DNA of 50,110 bases from CAYRYU01 sp964428355. Lineage in GTDB: Bacteria > Muiribacteriota > Ozemobacteria > Ozemobacterales > Ozemobacteraceae. Below are positions 1-9,677 of the stretch, one piece after another. Below the pieces are notes generated by a model. The model worked only from the letters and a program-made list of their open reading frames with translations. It ran no database searches and was not told the origin of the DNA. The DNA lies in assembly GCA_964428355.1 (NCBI GenBank), contig CAYRYU010000051.1, positions 1-50,110 on the forward strand, in the 5' to 3' direction. Within the stretch, counting starts at the first letter, position 1. Each line of letters starts with the position of its first letter. A program made the position numbers and the translations under genes.

Positions 1-1736
1 ATGGCCCCGGAAGAGTCTATGACAGCCGACCGAACACCGTTGGAATTCGACCTGGCTGAGGTTTCCGACCAGAGGAGAACGCCGGTGGCACCATGATACT
101 TGGCTACACGAACGGCGGAGACATCGATCGCAAGCTGCAGGTATCGCCCGCGTGGAACCACATGGGCCATGACAATGTCACCGTTCCCATCTGCGGCCAT
201 GATCGAGGCAGATGATTCCGTTGGGGTTCGCCAGAGTTCGGAACCCTCCGGACTGTACTTCACCAAGTGACTAGAGCCGTCGAGTGAAAACTCACTGACA
301 AAGAGATTCCCGGCTGCATCGGCGGCGATGCCGGAGAAAAGGGTGTTTCCCCTTGGCTTTTCCCACGATACCACTCCCGACACCAACCCCACCTTGCGTA
401 TGCCCTCTTCCGCATCATGACGAATGTAGATGCTGTCCCCGGACAAGAGGATTTGGGCAATGAATTGCTGGGTGCCCTTCGGATCGTACAACTTCGTGAA
501 GGAAGGAGGGATGGTCTCTTCCAGACGGACCACGAGGCCCGTCGATCTGACATTGGGTAAGTCGATATCCTCGGCGGGCCACTCTTGACATCCTCCGAGA
601 TAGTGGCCCTTATACCAAACCCCGCCGGCAAACCCCTCCTTCCAATGGCTGTAGTAACGCCCTCTGGACTGGATGTTCCCGCTGGTATCCCATTGGACAA
701 GGAAAGCATCTTCGTCTCCGCAGGCGGGGAAATCATCCGTCCCGTTACTTTGGGTCTTTCCCCCCATGAGAACGTTGGTCCCGTTGAAAAGAAGGTGGGT
801 CACCCCCCCAATCGGAAGTCGCTTCTCCCATTGTGGCGTCGGCGGAGCGTCCTCGAAAAGAGCCGTCAGAACCATCGATGAATTGAGTCGGAACCTGAGT
901 GTGTCGGGTTCTGATGTCTCGATGATGAAAACTTCTTTGAAACCGCGAAAGCGCTTCGTTCCCTGGGGAATGCCTTTAACGGTCAATTCCGTGCCCTTGG
1001 CTACCCTGGATTTTGTAGCATCGGGCGAAACCTGAATCGTGCCCGCGCCTTCGGGTTCAATCAGAATGGCGAGAGACACGGTGTTCAGGACCTCATCACG
1101 AAATCGCTCCACCGCCAAGTCATACCGGGTGGTCGCACCAAGATCCAGATCGCTGGCAAGGGTGGTCAGCCTTTGGGCCAATCCAGACCTCAAGGATGCG
1201 AAATCCGTGGTGTTGCTTGCCAATCTCAGGATAGTCTCCGCAAGTAGATCATTGGTTGTGGAAGCTCCGACCGGATCGACAACCAGAACGTTCTGGCCCT
1301 CCTTGAGATCGATCGCTCCACGAAAGGAGGAGGACTGACCGATTTTCCCGTTTGCAATATCGACGGTTCCAACCACCGTGGTCAGAAAGAGTGAACTGAA
1401 TGTGGCAACGGCAGTGCCATCGACAACGGGAACTGTTTGGACCAAAGCGGTTGTCCGCGCCTCCGGCTTGTTGAAGTTGATGAGAATGAGGGTCAAGGTC
1501 ACGGTCGGAGATGCGGTTCCCTCACCGTCCGCAAGAATTGAAGCCGACGGATTGGCTGAAACCGGACTTCCAATCTGGAAGACCACATGAGCGGGCCTGG
1601 CAGCCTGCTCAGCTGGCCCGGACCCCTCGATAACAGGTCCGGAAGTGTTGGGGTGGAAAGAGCATCCGGTCGTGAGAGCCAACCAGACGATGGTTAGGGG
1701 GAAAAAAACCAGGAAAACAGCGGTTCTACAATTCAT
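1..1736 (-). CDS. Large lipoprotein with shared N-terminal module and propeller-like C-terminus (3' end outside window)
   Basis: The frame is open from an ATG at 1736 to the window edge (about 578 residues), so the protein is incomplete. A GAAGGAG ribosome site lies just upstream. An N-terminal hydrophobic stretch ends in TTGC, making Cys25 the likely lipidated residue. Residues about 45-155 form a beta-rich module that recurs in the lipoproteins at 11623 and 21922 (shared signature: hydrophobic-LIL..., then G-A-x-D-L-x-x-G-x-N). A short region ending in LTALFED resembles bacterial surface repeat domains of the InlB-B/Listeria-Bacteroides type. The remainder, with repeated GN-[LI]-[FV] and LWR/LLW strands, reads like a beta-propeller (SBBP/PQQ style). 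Probably anchored in the outer membrane; function unknown. It is downstream of the phospholipase-like gene on the same strand, across a scaffold gap. Confidence 0.8.
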   Translation of the reverse strand, partial: MNCRTAVFLVFFPLTIVWLALTTGCSFHPNTSGPVIEGSGPAEQAARPAHVVFQIGSPVSANPSASILADGEGTASPTVTLTLILINFNKPEARTTALVQTVPVVDGTAVATFSSLFLTTVVGTVDIANGKIGQSSSFRGAIDLKEGQNVLVVDPVGASTTNDLLAETILRLASNTTDFASLRSGLAQRLTTLASDLDLGATTRYDLAVERFRDEVLNTVSLAILIEPEGAGTIQVSPDATKSRVAKGTELTVKGIPQGTKRFRGFKEVFIIETSEPDTLRFRLNSSMVLTALFEDAPPTPQWEKRLPIGGVTHLLFNGTNVLMGGKTQSNGTDDFPACGDEDAFLVQWDTSGNIQSRGRYYSHWKEGFAGGVWYKGHYLGGCQEWPAEDIDLPNVRSTGLVVRLEETIPPSFTKLYDPKGTQQFIAQILLSGDSIYIRHDAEEGIRKVGLVSGVVSWEKPRGNTLFSGIAADAAGNLFVSEFSLDGSSHLVKYSPEGSELWRTPTESSASIMAADGNGDIVMAHVVPRGRYLQLAIDVSAVRVAKYHGATGVLLWSETSARSNSNGVRSAVIDSSGA

Positions 1737-1778
1737 GCTTCAACTCCTTCAATGGCAAGGGTTTCGGATTCCAAAGGC

Positions 1779-1878
1779 NNNNNNNNNNNNNNNNNNNNNN
1801 NNNNNNNNNNNNNNNNNNNNNNNNNNNNNNNNNNNNNNNNNNNNNNNNNNNNNNNNNNNNNNNNNNNNNNNNNNNNNN
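1779..1878. other. Scaffold gap (100 N)
   Basis: A run of exactly 100 N. The flanks share no visible overlap, unlike the gap at 40783, so real sequence of unknown length is probably missing here. The 3' end of the phospholipase-like gene lies in or across it. Confidence 0.99.
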
Positions 1879-4046
1879 GTTTTGTAGGAAGTCGTCTGAA
1901 GGAGTTCGAAATCCTCGGGAGGGACCTGTCCGGTTCTGCAAAAGCCCGCGGAAACCCTTTTGGGTTGGCAAACCTCGAGGGGAATGTTTCTCGCGGTCCA
2001 GGAGGTTTCTTTGGACCACTCGGCATTCTGGACCCCTTTGTGAGTATCCGTGAAGTAATTTGCCGATTTGTTCGAAAGCCGGATCGATACAATCATTTTC
2101 GACACCGGATCAACCTCCCCTTCGACATGGATGACCAGGGTGTCCCGGGTACGCCCGTGAAGGACTTCTTTGGTCTTGTCGAGTTTCCGGTCGAACACGA
2201 AGCGATTTCCTTCCCATTTCAATGTGTCGCAGAACATTCCGTCGAGGTTGGCCTGGTCGAGGCAATCATGGGATTTGCTTTCGGGAGGCTTTTTCTCGTG
2301 GGTGTCAAGGGTTTGGAAATTCCCCCTGATATCGGCGAAGATCCGGGTCGTTTTGTGGAGGGCGGCCATGAGGTCCCCGTCATCCTGGACGGGCTTTTCC
2401 GTTCCGGACCTCCCTGAACGGACAAGGATCCCACCGAGGTCGAGGCCGATCTCGATGGTGATCGGTGTTCCCTGGTTCAGGAATCTGGAAATGTTGTTGG
2501 AAATCCTTGAAAGATCAGCCATTTTCAGGGTGAATCTTCCGTTCTTCAAAGGAACCGGGGGAAGGAGGAAATTCTCAATGACTCCCCCTTCGCCCACCTG
2601 TGAAAAGACGATCATCCTGAGTTCCGAATCAGGGTGGGGAGTCGAGTTGCCGGAACCTCCATTCAGGAGGTCATGACGGGCAACCGTTCCGGACAGCTTC
2701 TCCTTGTCGAAGGATATTTCCCCGATCGAAATCCGGGGAATGCTCAATTCCATAAGCCTTTCACAGCTTTTGAGCGCAATGGGAATGAGCCTTTTCGCCT
2801 GGCTTTCAACGGCCATCCGGCTCAGGATCCCGGGCCGATCCTCCCAGTTGTTGTCATCGAGCCAGGACTGGTTGTACATGATCAGGCTTCCCATCTCATC
2901 CTGGACCGAGAAGTTCTTCAAAGCGCCGCCTTCAGGTTTCGGGGCTTTGAAATCGGGAAGGTCGAAGACGAAACCATCCCAGTTCAGGTCCTTGATCTTC
3001 CCCGAACTGGTCTGGAATGGAACCGTATCTGACGAGAAGAAATGGCTGTTGACATGTCGGGCCACCGCCTTGAAAAGCTCGCTGGGGATATGGGCGGCTT
3101 CGATTGCCCTCGAAATCTCCGGATTCGCGACGGGGCCATCCTTGCACGCCCCGATGATTCCGAGGTCGCTCGACATTATGAACTCGTAGGCATCGGCTCG
3201 CATGTCATCCGCAAACCAGCTTCCCTTCGCTGGATGGGAATCGTTTCTGACATGGGCGGGGACGGTCATGTCGCAAAGGAGATGCATGGTCTGTCCGATG
3301 CTTCTCCAGGCTTTCGCGAAATTTTCCCCGGCCTTTTCACCCCTGATTCCCTTTTCGAGGGAGTCCTGGCCTTTCTTCCAACTGTATGGGTTGTCGGGAT
3401 GTGAAAGAGCCCAGATCATGGCATCGGTCTTTGGGTTGGGTTCCCCCATTGCAGCTTTCCAGGATTCGATTTTGTCCGCGGTAAAATTTTCGTCGGTCGG
3501 GAGATCCGTGAAATAGGATTGTCCCTTCCCTTCAACGGGATTGTAGAAATGCCGCCAGGACATGTACTTTTCAGGCTCGTCGGCGGTGAAGCCTCCATCG
3601 ATGATCCAAGCAGAAAAGGTTTTCGAATTTGGGGTTTCGATGCGGTCGAGGTCTGCCACGGTTTGTCCGCATGAAAGGATGTCGGAGCCGCGGACCTTGA
3701 AGAGTCCTTTGGTCCACTCCCCAGTGAGATCGTCTGCCGAGGTCAAGCCCTTGATCCCGAGTTTTTCCTTGTCGGGGTAGAAATCATACCGTTTCAGGAC
3801 GGGGTCCTCCAGGGCGGCCTGGCGGAATTTTTCGAGCGCGATCGTGTTGAGCAGCCGATGGGCCCCTCCCTTTATCGATCCGGGTTCTGCATCGAGATCC
3901 TTGTTGTCGAAGGCGGGAAGCTGCATGGGTGAGAGAAAAAGGAGCAGCAGGATCGTCCCGAGGGCAAGTCCCCGCTTCCGGGAAGTTTGAATTCCCTTCA
4001 TTGGAGACCGGTGGACGTGAGTAACCAGAGTCGGGAAAGACGCCAT
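1879..4046 (-). CDS. Exported phospholipase C/P1-nuclease-like protein (3' end lost in gap)
   Basis: 722 residues are visible before the gap. The start is taken at ATG 4046, where AAAGG lies 11 bases upstream; ATG 4001 is an alternative that gives a more compact signal peptide, and a GTG at 4058 is also in frame. A basic segment then a hydrophobic run ending LPA marks export. Two motifs fit the zinc-dependent phospholipase C/P1 nuclease fold: GGAHRLLNTIA near residue 60, and GQTMHLLCDMTVPAHVRND near residues 251-269 (family form H-x3-D-M-x-x-P-x-H). The C-terminal half (about 430 onward) is beta-rich and unassigned. Substrate is unknown; a phosphoesterase acting in the periplasm or outside the cell is inferred from the fold. 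It is divergent from the first prepilin operon. Confidence 0.72.
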
Positions 4047-4157
4047 TTTTCCAGCCACCTTTCAAAATCACAAAAAAATCGAGGGAATGATAACCGATTT
4101 TTGGTTACCGGGGAATCCTATGATGTGGCGTATGAAACATCCGTCTCCGGGAAAAGG

Positions 4158-4163
4158 TATAAT
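4158..4163 (+). promoter_or_regulatory. Isolated TATAAT upstream of prepilin cassette 1
   Basis: A perfect TATAAT 19 bases before the chosen start. No convincing -35 hexamer is seen at 16-18 bases, and a start site about 7 bases downstream would fall at the ribosome site, so this is weak. Confidence 0.25.
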
Positions 4164-4182
4164 GTTACGGAGGATGCAAGGG

Positions 4183-6246
4183 ATGACTGAACGGATACCA
4201 GGAACGTCGCGGAAAGGGTTCATTTTTCCCGTCGCGATCGGCCTGGTCTGCATCATGGCGATCCTGGGATGGATGTATCTCTCGCATACCATCCAGTCCA
4301 AGCACACGTCCTTTTCCTTCCTGCTCGACAACATCGCTTTTTCGATCGCGGAAAGCGCGGCGGCGGAAGGCCGATTGTATCTCAGCAAGCGGATCAACTC
4401 GGACCCGGAGCTGCAGGAGTTCGTCGCGGGCATGCAACCACGATCGGCTCCCAGGGAAGGGAAACTGCCTCTCCAGATCAATCTCGAGATCCTTCCGCGA
4501 ACCTCCGAAATCGGGACCAACCTCCTCGGGATCGGGAATCTGCAGATCGAGGGGGAGATGAGCCTCCACGATATCCAGCGTGAGTTCCCGCCTCAAAAAC
4601 TGGGGACCGGTGAGGAAACCGACCTGAGCTTTGAAGGCGAGTTCCAAGCCGTACTCCGGTTCGATTTCGTCGTGACGTTGAAATGGGGAAGCCGTATCCA
4701 GAAAAGCCGCTTCGTTTTCGAGTTCGACTTCAAGCACGCCTGCCTGAGAAGCCCTTCCCAGGGGCGGGAGAACCGGGGATATCCATCCTCGGCCACGAAC
4801 GATTACGTCCTTTTCGTGCGGGATTGTTGCGGGGAGTTCGGGGAAAAGTTCGCCCAGACACTCAACAGTCCGCAGTTCCTCATCGATCTGGAAACCCCCC
4901 GGGAAGGAAAGGTCTTCCTGGGAGCGGAAAACCTGGCAAATGTCGACAGCAACGTCTTTTTCAATCTCCCGGGCACCCTCGCTCCAATGATTCCCCAACC
5001 GCCGGCCACGATAGTTTTCACATGGATGGAGCTTTGCCAGTTGCTTCCGAAGCTGACCTCGTCGATCGAGTCCGAGATCCGGGCGCAAATTCCCGCGAGC
5101 GCCCGAAGCAAGGTTTCCGAGATCCTCAACTCCTTTTCCGGGAACCTTTCGGTGGAATACGCGCCCATGATGGGTGATCAACCCGGGGGCTGGCTTGCCA
5201 CCGCCAGTCCCTGGAAACGGAATGCCTATGTCAACTATTTCAAACGGTGCCAGTCAGCCTGCGAGCGGTTCCCCGAGCTTCGGCCCAAGAGCAACCCGTT
5301 TCCGTTCTCGCTGAGGTTCAACGGCAAGGAGTATGACCCAACGGTCATCCTCGAAGGGAACATCCGGAAGCGCTTCTGGGTGACCTCGACCTGGTGGCTG
5401 ACATCCAGCTATAGCGATGGAATGAAAAAGTCGATCGAGAAGAAATCCCTTTCGTTGATCGAGAGATTCCTTCCCGAAGAGCTGGAACGGCTCTCCCCCG
5501 AGGTCCAGGAGATCCACCTGACTATCGCCGAGCTCGAGAAAAAATACGGCGAGATCCTCAGTACCGGTCCACATGACCAGTACCTTTTCGGGGAGGCCAC
5601 CTCCAAGGTCAAAGATGCCAGCTTTCCCCTCCCTCCCCTTCAGAAACGTTTGGGCAGCGGGGGTTTCAACTCGTTCCGGCCTTTCGGGTCCTTTTTCGTC
5701 CGGAGTTACCTGTTCGACACCGCGGCCGATTTGATGGCCAGCCCGCTTTTCTCTCTCGACGACCAGGGGGTTCCGCACATCAACCTCCTCGGCCTGATCT
5801 CGGTCAAGGAATCTTTCAGGATTCCCGCGGGGACAAGATTCCACGGCAGGGGGATGCTGTATTCCTACGGAGATATCAACGTCGAAGGCAGTTTCGGCCC
5901 CGCTTCACCCGAAGACGGGCCATGCATAGTCATGACGGACAGCGGAAGGATCATCGCCAACTCGGTCGACGAGGGTGAGATCACGGCTTCCCTCATCGCC
6001 CTCAACTACAGCTATCCCCGGGAGGTTTCGGGAATCCTATGCCCCACCGGGATACTGAATGTCAGAGGAAACGTCGTCGTGGACCGCCTTTTCTTCACCG
6101 AAGGGACGCCCTTTTCCCCGCAACCCGGGGGGAGGTACCATATCGCTTATGATGCCCAACGGCTTTCCGGGACGATGCCTGAGTCGTACGTTTCCTATGT
6201 CGGAGCACTCGTCAGGCGTATGGGCTCCACGATGAGCGTCCAGTGA
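4183..6246 (+). CDS. Large prepilin-like protein with beta-helix-like C-terminus (cassette 1)
   Basis: 687 residues. ATG 4183 is chosen because GGAGG lies nine bases upstream; ATG 4174 is also in frame. The N-terminus is a prepilin-type signal: a short basic leader ending RKG, then FIFPVAIGLV and a continuous hydrophobic helix. Unlike a normal pilin it lacks Glu at mature position 5. The C-terminus (about 580-650) has short repeating strands of the GRGMLYSYGDINVEG type, followed by ASLIALN and NVRGNVVVD. The protein at 42115 has the same pattern, so the two are paralogues. It resembles PilX/DUF4900-style large minor pilin-like proteins in layout (inference). It overlaps the next gene by one base, so translation is coupled. 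Confidence 0.75.
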   Translation: MTERIPGTSRKGFIFPVAIGLVCIMAILGWMYLSHTIQSKHTSFSFLLDNIAFSIAESAAAEGRLYLSKRINSDPELQEFVAGMQPRSAPREGKLPLQINLEILPRTSEIGTNLLGIGNLQIEGEMSLHDIQREFPPQKLGTGEETDLSFEGEFQAVLRFDFVVTLKWGSRIQKSRFVFEFDFKHACLRSPSQGRENRGYPSSATNDYVLFVRDCCGEFGEKFAQTLNSPQFLIDLETPREGKVFLGAENLANVDSNVFFNLPGTLAPMIPQPPATIVFTWMELCQLLPKLTSSIESEIRAQIPASARSKVSEILNSFSGNLSVEYAPMMGDQPGGWLATASPWKRNAYVNYFKRCQSACERFPELRPKSNPFPFSLRFNGKEYDPTVILEGNIRKRFWVTSTWWLTSSYSDGMKKSIEKKSLSLIERFLPEELERLSPEVQEIHLTIAELEKKYGEILSTGPHDQYLFGEATSKVKDASFPLPPLQKRLGSGGFNSFRPFGSFFVRSYLFDTAADLMASPLFSLDDQGVPHINLLGLISVKESFRIPAGTRFHGRGMLYSYGDINVEGSFGPASPEDGPCIVMTDSGRIIANSVDEGEITASLIALNYSYPREVSGILCPTGILNVRGNVVVDRLFFTEGTPFSPQPGGRYHIAYDAQRLSGTMPESYVSYVGALVRRMGSTMSVQ

Positions 6247-6728
6247 TGCGATTCCGGAAATCCGCTCCATTTTCGGCATCGCAACGGGGGTTCTCGGTCC
6301 TTGAAATCCTCCTTGCGATAACGTTCCTTTCCGTGGCCCTGCTTTTCCTGGTAAACATGAACACTTTTTCGGGCCGCGGGACGATGGACGTCTATTTCGA
6401 AAGCATGGCCCTTTCACTGACCTACGAGACTCTCGAGTGGGTGTCGGCGTTCAGTTACTATGATCTCCAGAAAGAGCCCGTTCTGGACGAGATCCGCAAA
6501 CGGGTGGGCCTGGGCGGTTTCACGCCCGTCACGGATATCTCTTTGAGCGAAGGCGGGCTGCTGACCTATCCCGAGGACTATTACCGTTTCGAGCGCATGG
6601 TCCAGCTCGAAACCAAGGACAAGACGGTCATGGTCACGGTCCGGGTCCGCCTCCGGAAGGAGGAGCTGTCGCTGTTCCGCAGGGAGGAGATAACGCTCCA
6701 GAAGCTGGTGGTGGCTGATTATGAGTAG
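6246..6728 (+). CDS. PilV-like minor prepilin (cassette 1)
   Basis: 160 residues. The leader ends SQRG and is followed by FSVLEILLAITFLSVALLFLV: Gly before the cleavage site, Phe+1 and Glu+5, the classic type IV prepilin/pseudopilin signal processed by PilD-type peptidase. The rest is a small alpha-beta domain, as in PilV/GspI-like minor subunits. The ATG overlaps the upstream TGA (ATGA-type junction; GTG 6243 is the alternative), and the 3' end overlaps the next gene by 8 bases. Acts in the inner membrane and pseudopilus tip or priming complex (family knowledge). The assembly ATPase and secretin are not in the window. Confidence 0.85.
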   Translation: MRFRKSAPFSASQRGFSVLEILLAITFLSVALLFLVNMNTFSGRGTMDVYFESMALSLTYETLEWVSAFSYYDLQKEPVLDEIRKRVGLGGFTPVTDISLSEGGLLTYPEDYYRFERMVQLETKDKTVMVTVRVRLRKEELSLFRREEITLQKLVVADYE

Positions 6729-7350
6729 GAGGGGTTTCACCCTGATCGAGGTCATGGTCGTGATCGTCATCGGTTCGATGCTTCTCATTCCCATGGTCAA
6801 CTTCTTCATCGGGTCCAGGAAGATCTCCTACAAGGGTTATGACCGGCTCGAGAACCTCAACACCGCACGCCTTCTGATCGAGAAGTGTTCCCGGGATCTC
6901 AAATTCCTTTGCGGAACCGCTTCCTTTCCTGGAATCCTCACCGAAGGCGCTGGAGACGGCAAATCCTACGTTTTTCTGGCGTTTCCCGACGAAGGAGGGG
7001 GGGTGGATCTCAAGGCCGCAGAAAACCCCGTCAATCTCATCGCCTATACCTTCGATCCGGCAAAACGGACCGTTCGCCGGACGGTGATCACCCATCCGAT
7101 GATGGTCGGAGGGAACTCCCCGATCCGGACCCAGGAAATAGGCAACAACGTCATCGGATTCGAGATCGGCCAGTGGTTCCTCTGGGGCCGGTTCTACAAC
7201 ATCCGAGTAAAATGCGTCGGTCCCCATCCCCAGCGAGAGGAGTACATCGAACTCCAGACCTCGGTCCGGTCGGTTTTCGAAGCCCGCGCATTGAACCATC
7301 TCTTCCAGATCCCGAACCTCTCGGCGGAACCGATAATGCCGAAAAGATGA
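6721..7350 (+). CDS. PilW-like minor prepilin (cassette 1)
   Basis: 209 residues. The leader MSRRG is followed by FTLIEVMVVIVIGSMLLIPM, a textbook class III prepilin signal with Glu+5. The following helix (KISYKGYDRLENLNTARLL) and a C-terminal beta region fit PilW/GspJ-like minor subunits. The start lies inside the preceding gene and the stop overlaps the HEAT gene as ATGA, so all four genes are translationally coupled. A paralogue in the same relative position is at 40726. Confidence 0.86.
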   Translation: MSRRGFTLIEVMVVIVIGSMLLIPMVNFFIGSRKISYKGYDRLENLNTARLLIEKCSRDLKFLCGTASFPGILTEGAGDGKSYVFLAFPDEGGGVDLKAAENPVNLIAYTFDPAKRTVRRTVITHPMMVGGNSPIRTQEIGNNVIGFEIGQWFLWGRFYNIRVKCVGPHPQREEYIELQTSVRSVFEARALNHLFQIPNLSAEPIMPKR

Positions 7351-9677
7351 ACGCGATCGAGAAAGGCATCCTGGCGGATCTTCAAGCACCCATAAGGTCG
7401 CTTAGAATCTCTGCCCTCGAAAGGGCGATCGTTCTCGGGAACTCTCCGGAGCTCCTGGAAGCGCTCAAGGCGAGACAGGTGTGGGAAGACGGTGTCGAGT
7501 GCGTTCTTCTCCTGGAATGGGCGGTGGAAGCGATTTCGGAACCCATCGAAAATGCTTCCTGGGGTGTCGTTTCCGGCGAACGTTTTCTCCTGGTCGATTC
7601 GCAGGAATCGCTTTCCAAGGTCTATCATGCCGCATCGGGGCCGAAACGTCTCCGGATCCTCGGGCACCTCCCCATAGACTGGATAGGCTCTTTGGCTGAA
7701 TGGTCGTTCGAGGAGTTCCAGAAGGAGACGCTTCCCCCGGTAAAAGCCGGTCTCATCAGGACTTTTGCGGCAAAGTGGCCCCGGGAGCGGTTGCTGGGTC
7801 TCGAATCGGTGCTGGACGGCAAGATGGGGTTCCTTGTCGCCCTTGCGGCACTCGAGGTCCTGAGCCTGGAAGCCCCCTCGGCACTAACATCGAGGCTTCC
7901 CGTCCTACTGGAATCTGTGGATCCCCGGATCCGTTCCCTTGCGGTCAGGGCTCTTGCGCTGATCGCCCCCGAAGAGGGGAAGGAGCATCTCGAAGCCCTT
8001 TTCCTCTGCCCCGACCGGTACCAGAAGATTTCGGGGCTCAGGGACTGCCTCTCCCTTCCGTTCCCTTTCCTCAAGCCGCTTCTGTTGAAATTCATCTCGG
8101 TGGAAAAGGATCTGGAACTGATAAAGATGGCCGGGCCGGTGCTTCTTGGAAACCCTGATCCAGAGATGCCCTTCCTGCTATCCGGGTTCATCGAAACCTC
8201 GCCCCCGGAGAAGGCGGAATATTTGCGGGAAGTGGTTGCCGAGATCTGCCGTCTGGTCGAGGATGCCGGAATGCTGGGTGGAGCGTGGGAAAAATACGCC
8301 CTCCAGCTCCAGGAATCGCTCAGACGAAAGTCGCTGATGCGCCTGGTCCAGCAGTTGATGCACAAGGTCGGGGCGGAGGAACCGCAGGAAGCCGAGGAGG
8401 CCAGGGCGGCTCTCGCAAGGCTGGCAAACCGTCCCTTCGTCGCGGAACTCCTGGAGGGGGCTCTCGAACGTCCAGCAAATGCCACGATCCATGCCTCCAT
8501 CAGGGAAATCCTGAACAAGCGTGCGGTTCCCGCCAAGGCCTCTGAACTGCCGGCTGCTGAGCGGTTCATGGCTCTTCCGGAAGCTGAACGATGCCGCTTC
8601 CTGGCGGGTCTGACGATCGACGACCGCGACAAGGCTGCGGGAATCATCGGAGGGATTCTTTCGTCGGGTGACGATTCCCGCGACATCCTTCGGGCGGCAG
8701 TGAAGGCCGCAAAAAGGCTCCAAATCAGGGGATACTGGGAGCGATGCTTCCAGCTGGCGAACAATTCGCACGACGGCCTTGCCTCGGAGGCCCTCGAATA
8801 CATGGATTCCGAGAGCAGCGACCGGCTGCTTCCTTTCCTGGGGAGGTTCCTCAAATCCCCCAAGGTGAAGGTGAGGGCCGCCGCCCTGCGGATCCTGGGG
8901 AAACATGATCCCCTCCAGGGGGTCTCGATGTTGCTGACCATCCTCAGGACCGCCCCCCCTGCCGAAAAGGCGGTCGCCTTCAAGGCGATGATACATTTCG
9001 ATTTCGTCCTCGTGCGCGAGGAGCTGGCCGGATTCCTCGCTTCCCCGATCGGCCAGGACTTTCTTCCGGATGGAGTTTCACTGTTCCAGGCCAACCCCGA
9101 TTCGGAGAACCTCCGGATCCTCTTCCGTCTGGAAAGGAAGGTCCGGTCGGACTCCCAGGCAATCGTCGCGGCGGCGCGGGAGGAGATTGCCCGGAATCTC
9201 GTATCCCTGGGGTTGTTCACGCCCGAACAGATGGCGCAGCTCCGGAATTCGATCGAGGAACAGTGGAAAGCGGCCGAAGCCAGCCGGGCATCCGCAACCC
9301 CCAGGCTCTCCAAACCGCCTCGCGCCCTCGGATATACGACCCCCGATGGAAGTGAAGGAAAGACCATCCTTGAATCCGCGGCTTCCCTTTTGCTTCCCAC
9401 GATCGGTGTAGTGGGCGCGATCCTCGTGCTCCTGGTGACCGCCAGGTTCTTTTTCGTGAGCCCTTCAAAGGGGAACCAGGCCGGAAAGCAACCCGCTGGG
9501 CGGATTTTCTCTCCACCTCTCTTCGGAAAGAGAAATCCGTCCGTTTCGGGGGCGAAAGTTGCCCCTGGCGAAAATCCAGGGATTTCGGGAATCGGTGAGG
9601 CCACCCCGAAGATCCTGACCGTGACGTCTCGGGACCGGATCCTTCCGCGTTTCGTGGTCCGGCCGGGGGAACGGTGA
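7347..9677 (+). CDS. Cytoplasmic HEAT-repeat protein with single C-terminal membrane anchor (paralogue 1)
   Basis: 776 residues; ATG 7347 sits in an ATGA overlap with the PilW-like gene. There is no signal peptide. From residue 1 to about 640 the protein is helical, with HEAT-like units such as SVDPRIRSLAVRALALIAPEE and SPKVKVRAAALRILGKHDP. A conserved block near residues 550-600 reads FDFVLVREEL... then SLFQANPDSENLRILFRLERK. One membrane helix (about 680-703) is followed by a Pro/Gly-rich tail of about 70 residues, probably periplasmic. The protein at 37390 matches it end to end in layout and in the FDF and LFQANPD blocks. HEAT arrays are protein-binding scaffolds; a link to the pilin machinery is inferred from coupling only. 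Confidence 0.8.
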   Translation: MNAIEKGILADLQAPIRSLRISALERAIVLGNSPELLEALKARQVWEDGVECVLLLEWAVEAISEPIENASWGVVSGERFLLVDSQESLSKVYHAASGPKRLRILGHLPIDWIGSLAEWSFEEFQKETLPPVKAGLIRTFAAKWPRERLLGLESVLDGKMGFLVALAALEVLSLEAPSALTSRLPVLLESVDPRIRSLAVRALALIAPEEGKEHLEALFLCPDRYQKISGLRDCLSLPFPFLKPLLLKFISVEKDLELIKMAGPVLLGNPDPEMPFLLSGFIETSPPEKAEYLREVVAEICRLVEDAGMLGGAWEKYALQLQESLRRKSLMRLVQQLMHKVGAEEPQEAEEARAALARLANRPFVAELLEGALERPANATIHASIREILNKRAVPAKASELPAAERFMALPEAERCRFLAGLTIDDRDKAAGIIGGILSSGDDSRDILRAAVKAAKRLQIRGYWERCFQLANNSHDGLASEALEYMDSESSDRLLPFLGRFLKSPKVKVRAAALRILGKHDPLQGVSMLLTILRTAPPAEKAVAFKAMIHFDFVLVREELAGFLASPIGQDFLPDGVSLFQANPDSENLRILFRLERKVRSDSQAIVAAAREEIARNLVSLGLFTPEQMAQLRNSIEEQWKAAEASRASATPRLSKPPRALGYTTPDGSEGKTILESAASLLLPTIGVVGAILVLLVTARFFFVSPSKGNQAGKQPAGRIFSPPLFGKRNPSVSGAKVAPGENPGISGIGEATPKILTVTSRDRILPRFVVRPGER

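Noticed and set aside
4165..5181. 338-codon open frame antisense to the large prepilin gene
   Set aside because: No recognisable signal or domain; the plus-strand frame has a clear prepilin signal and coupled neighbours.
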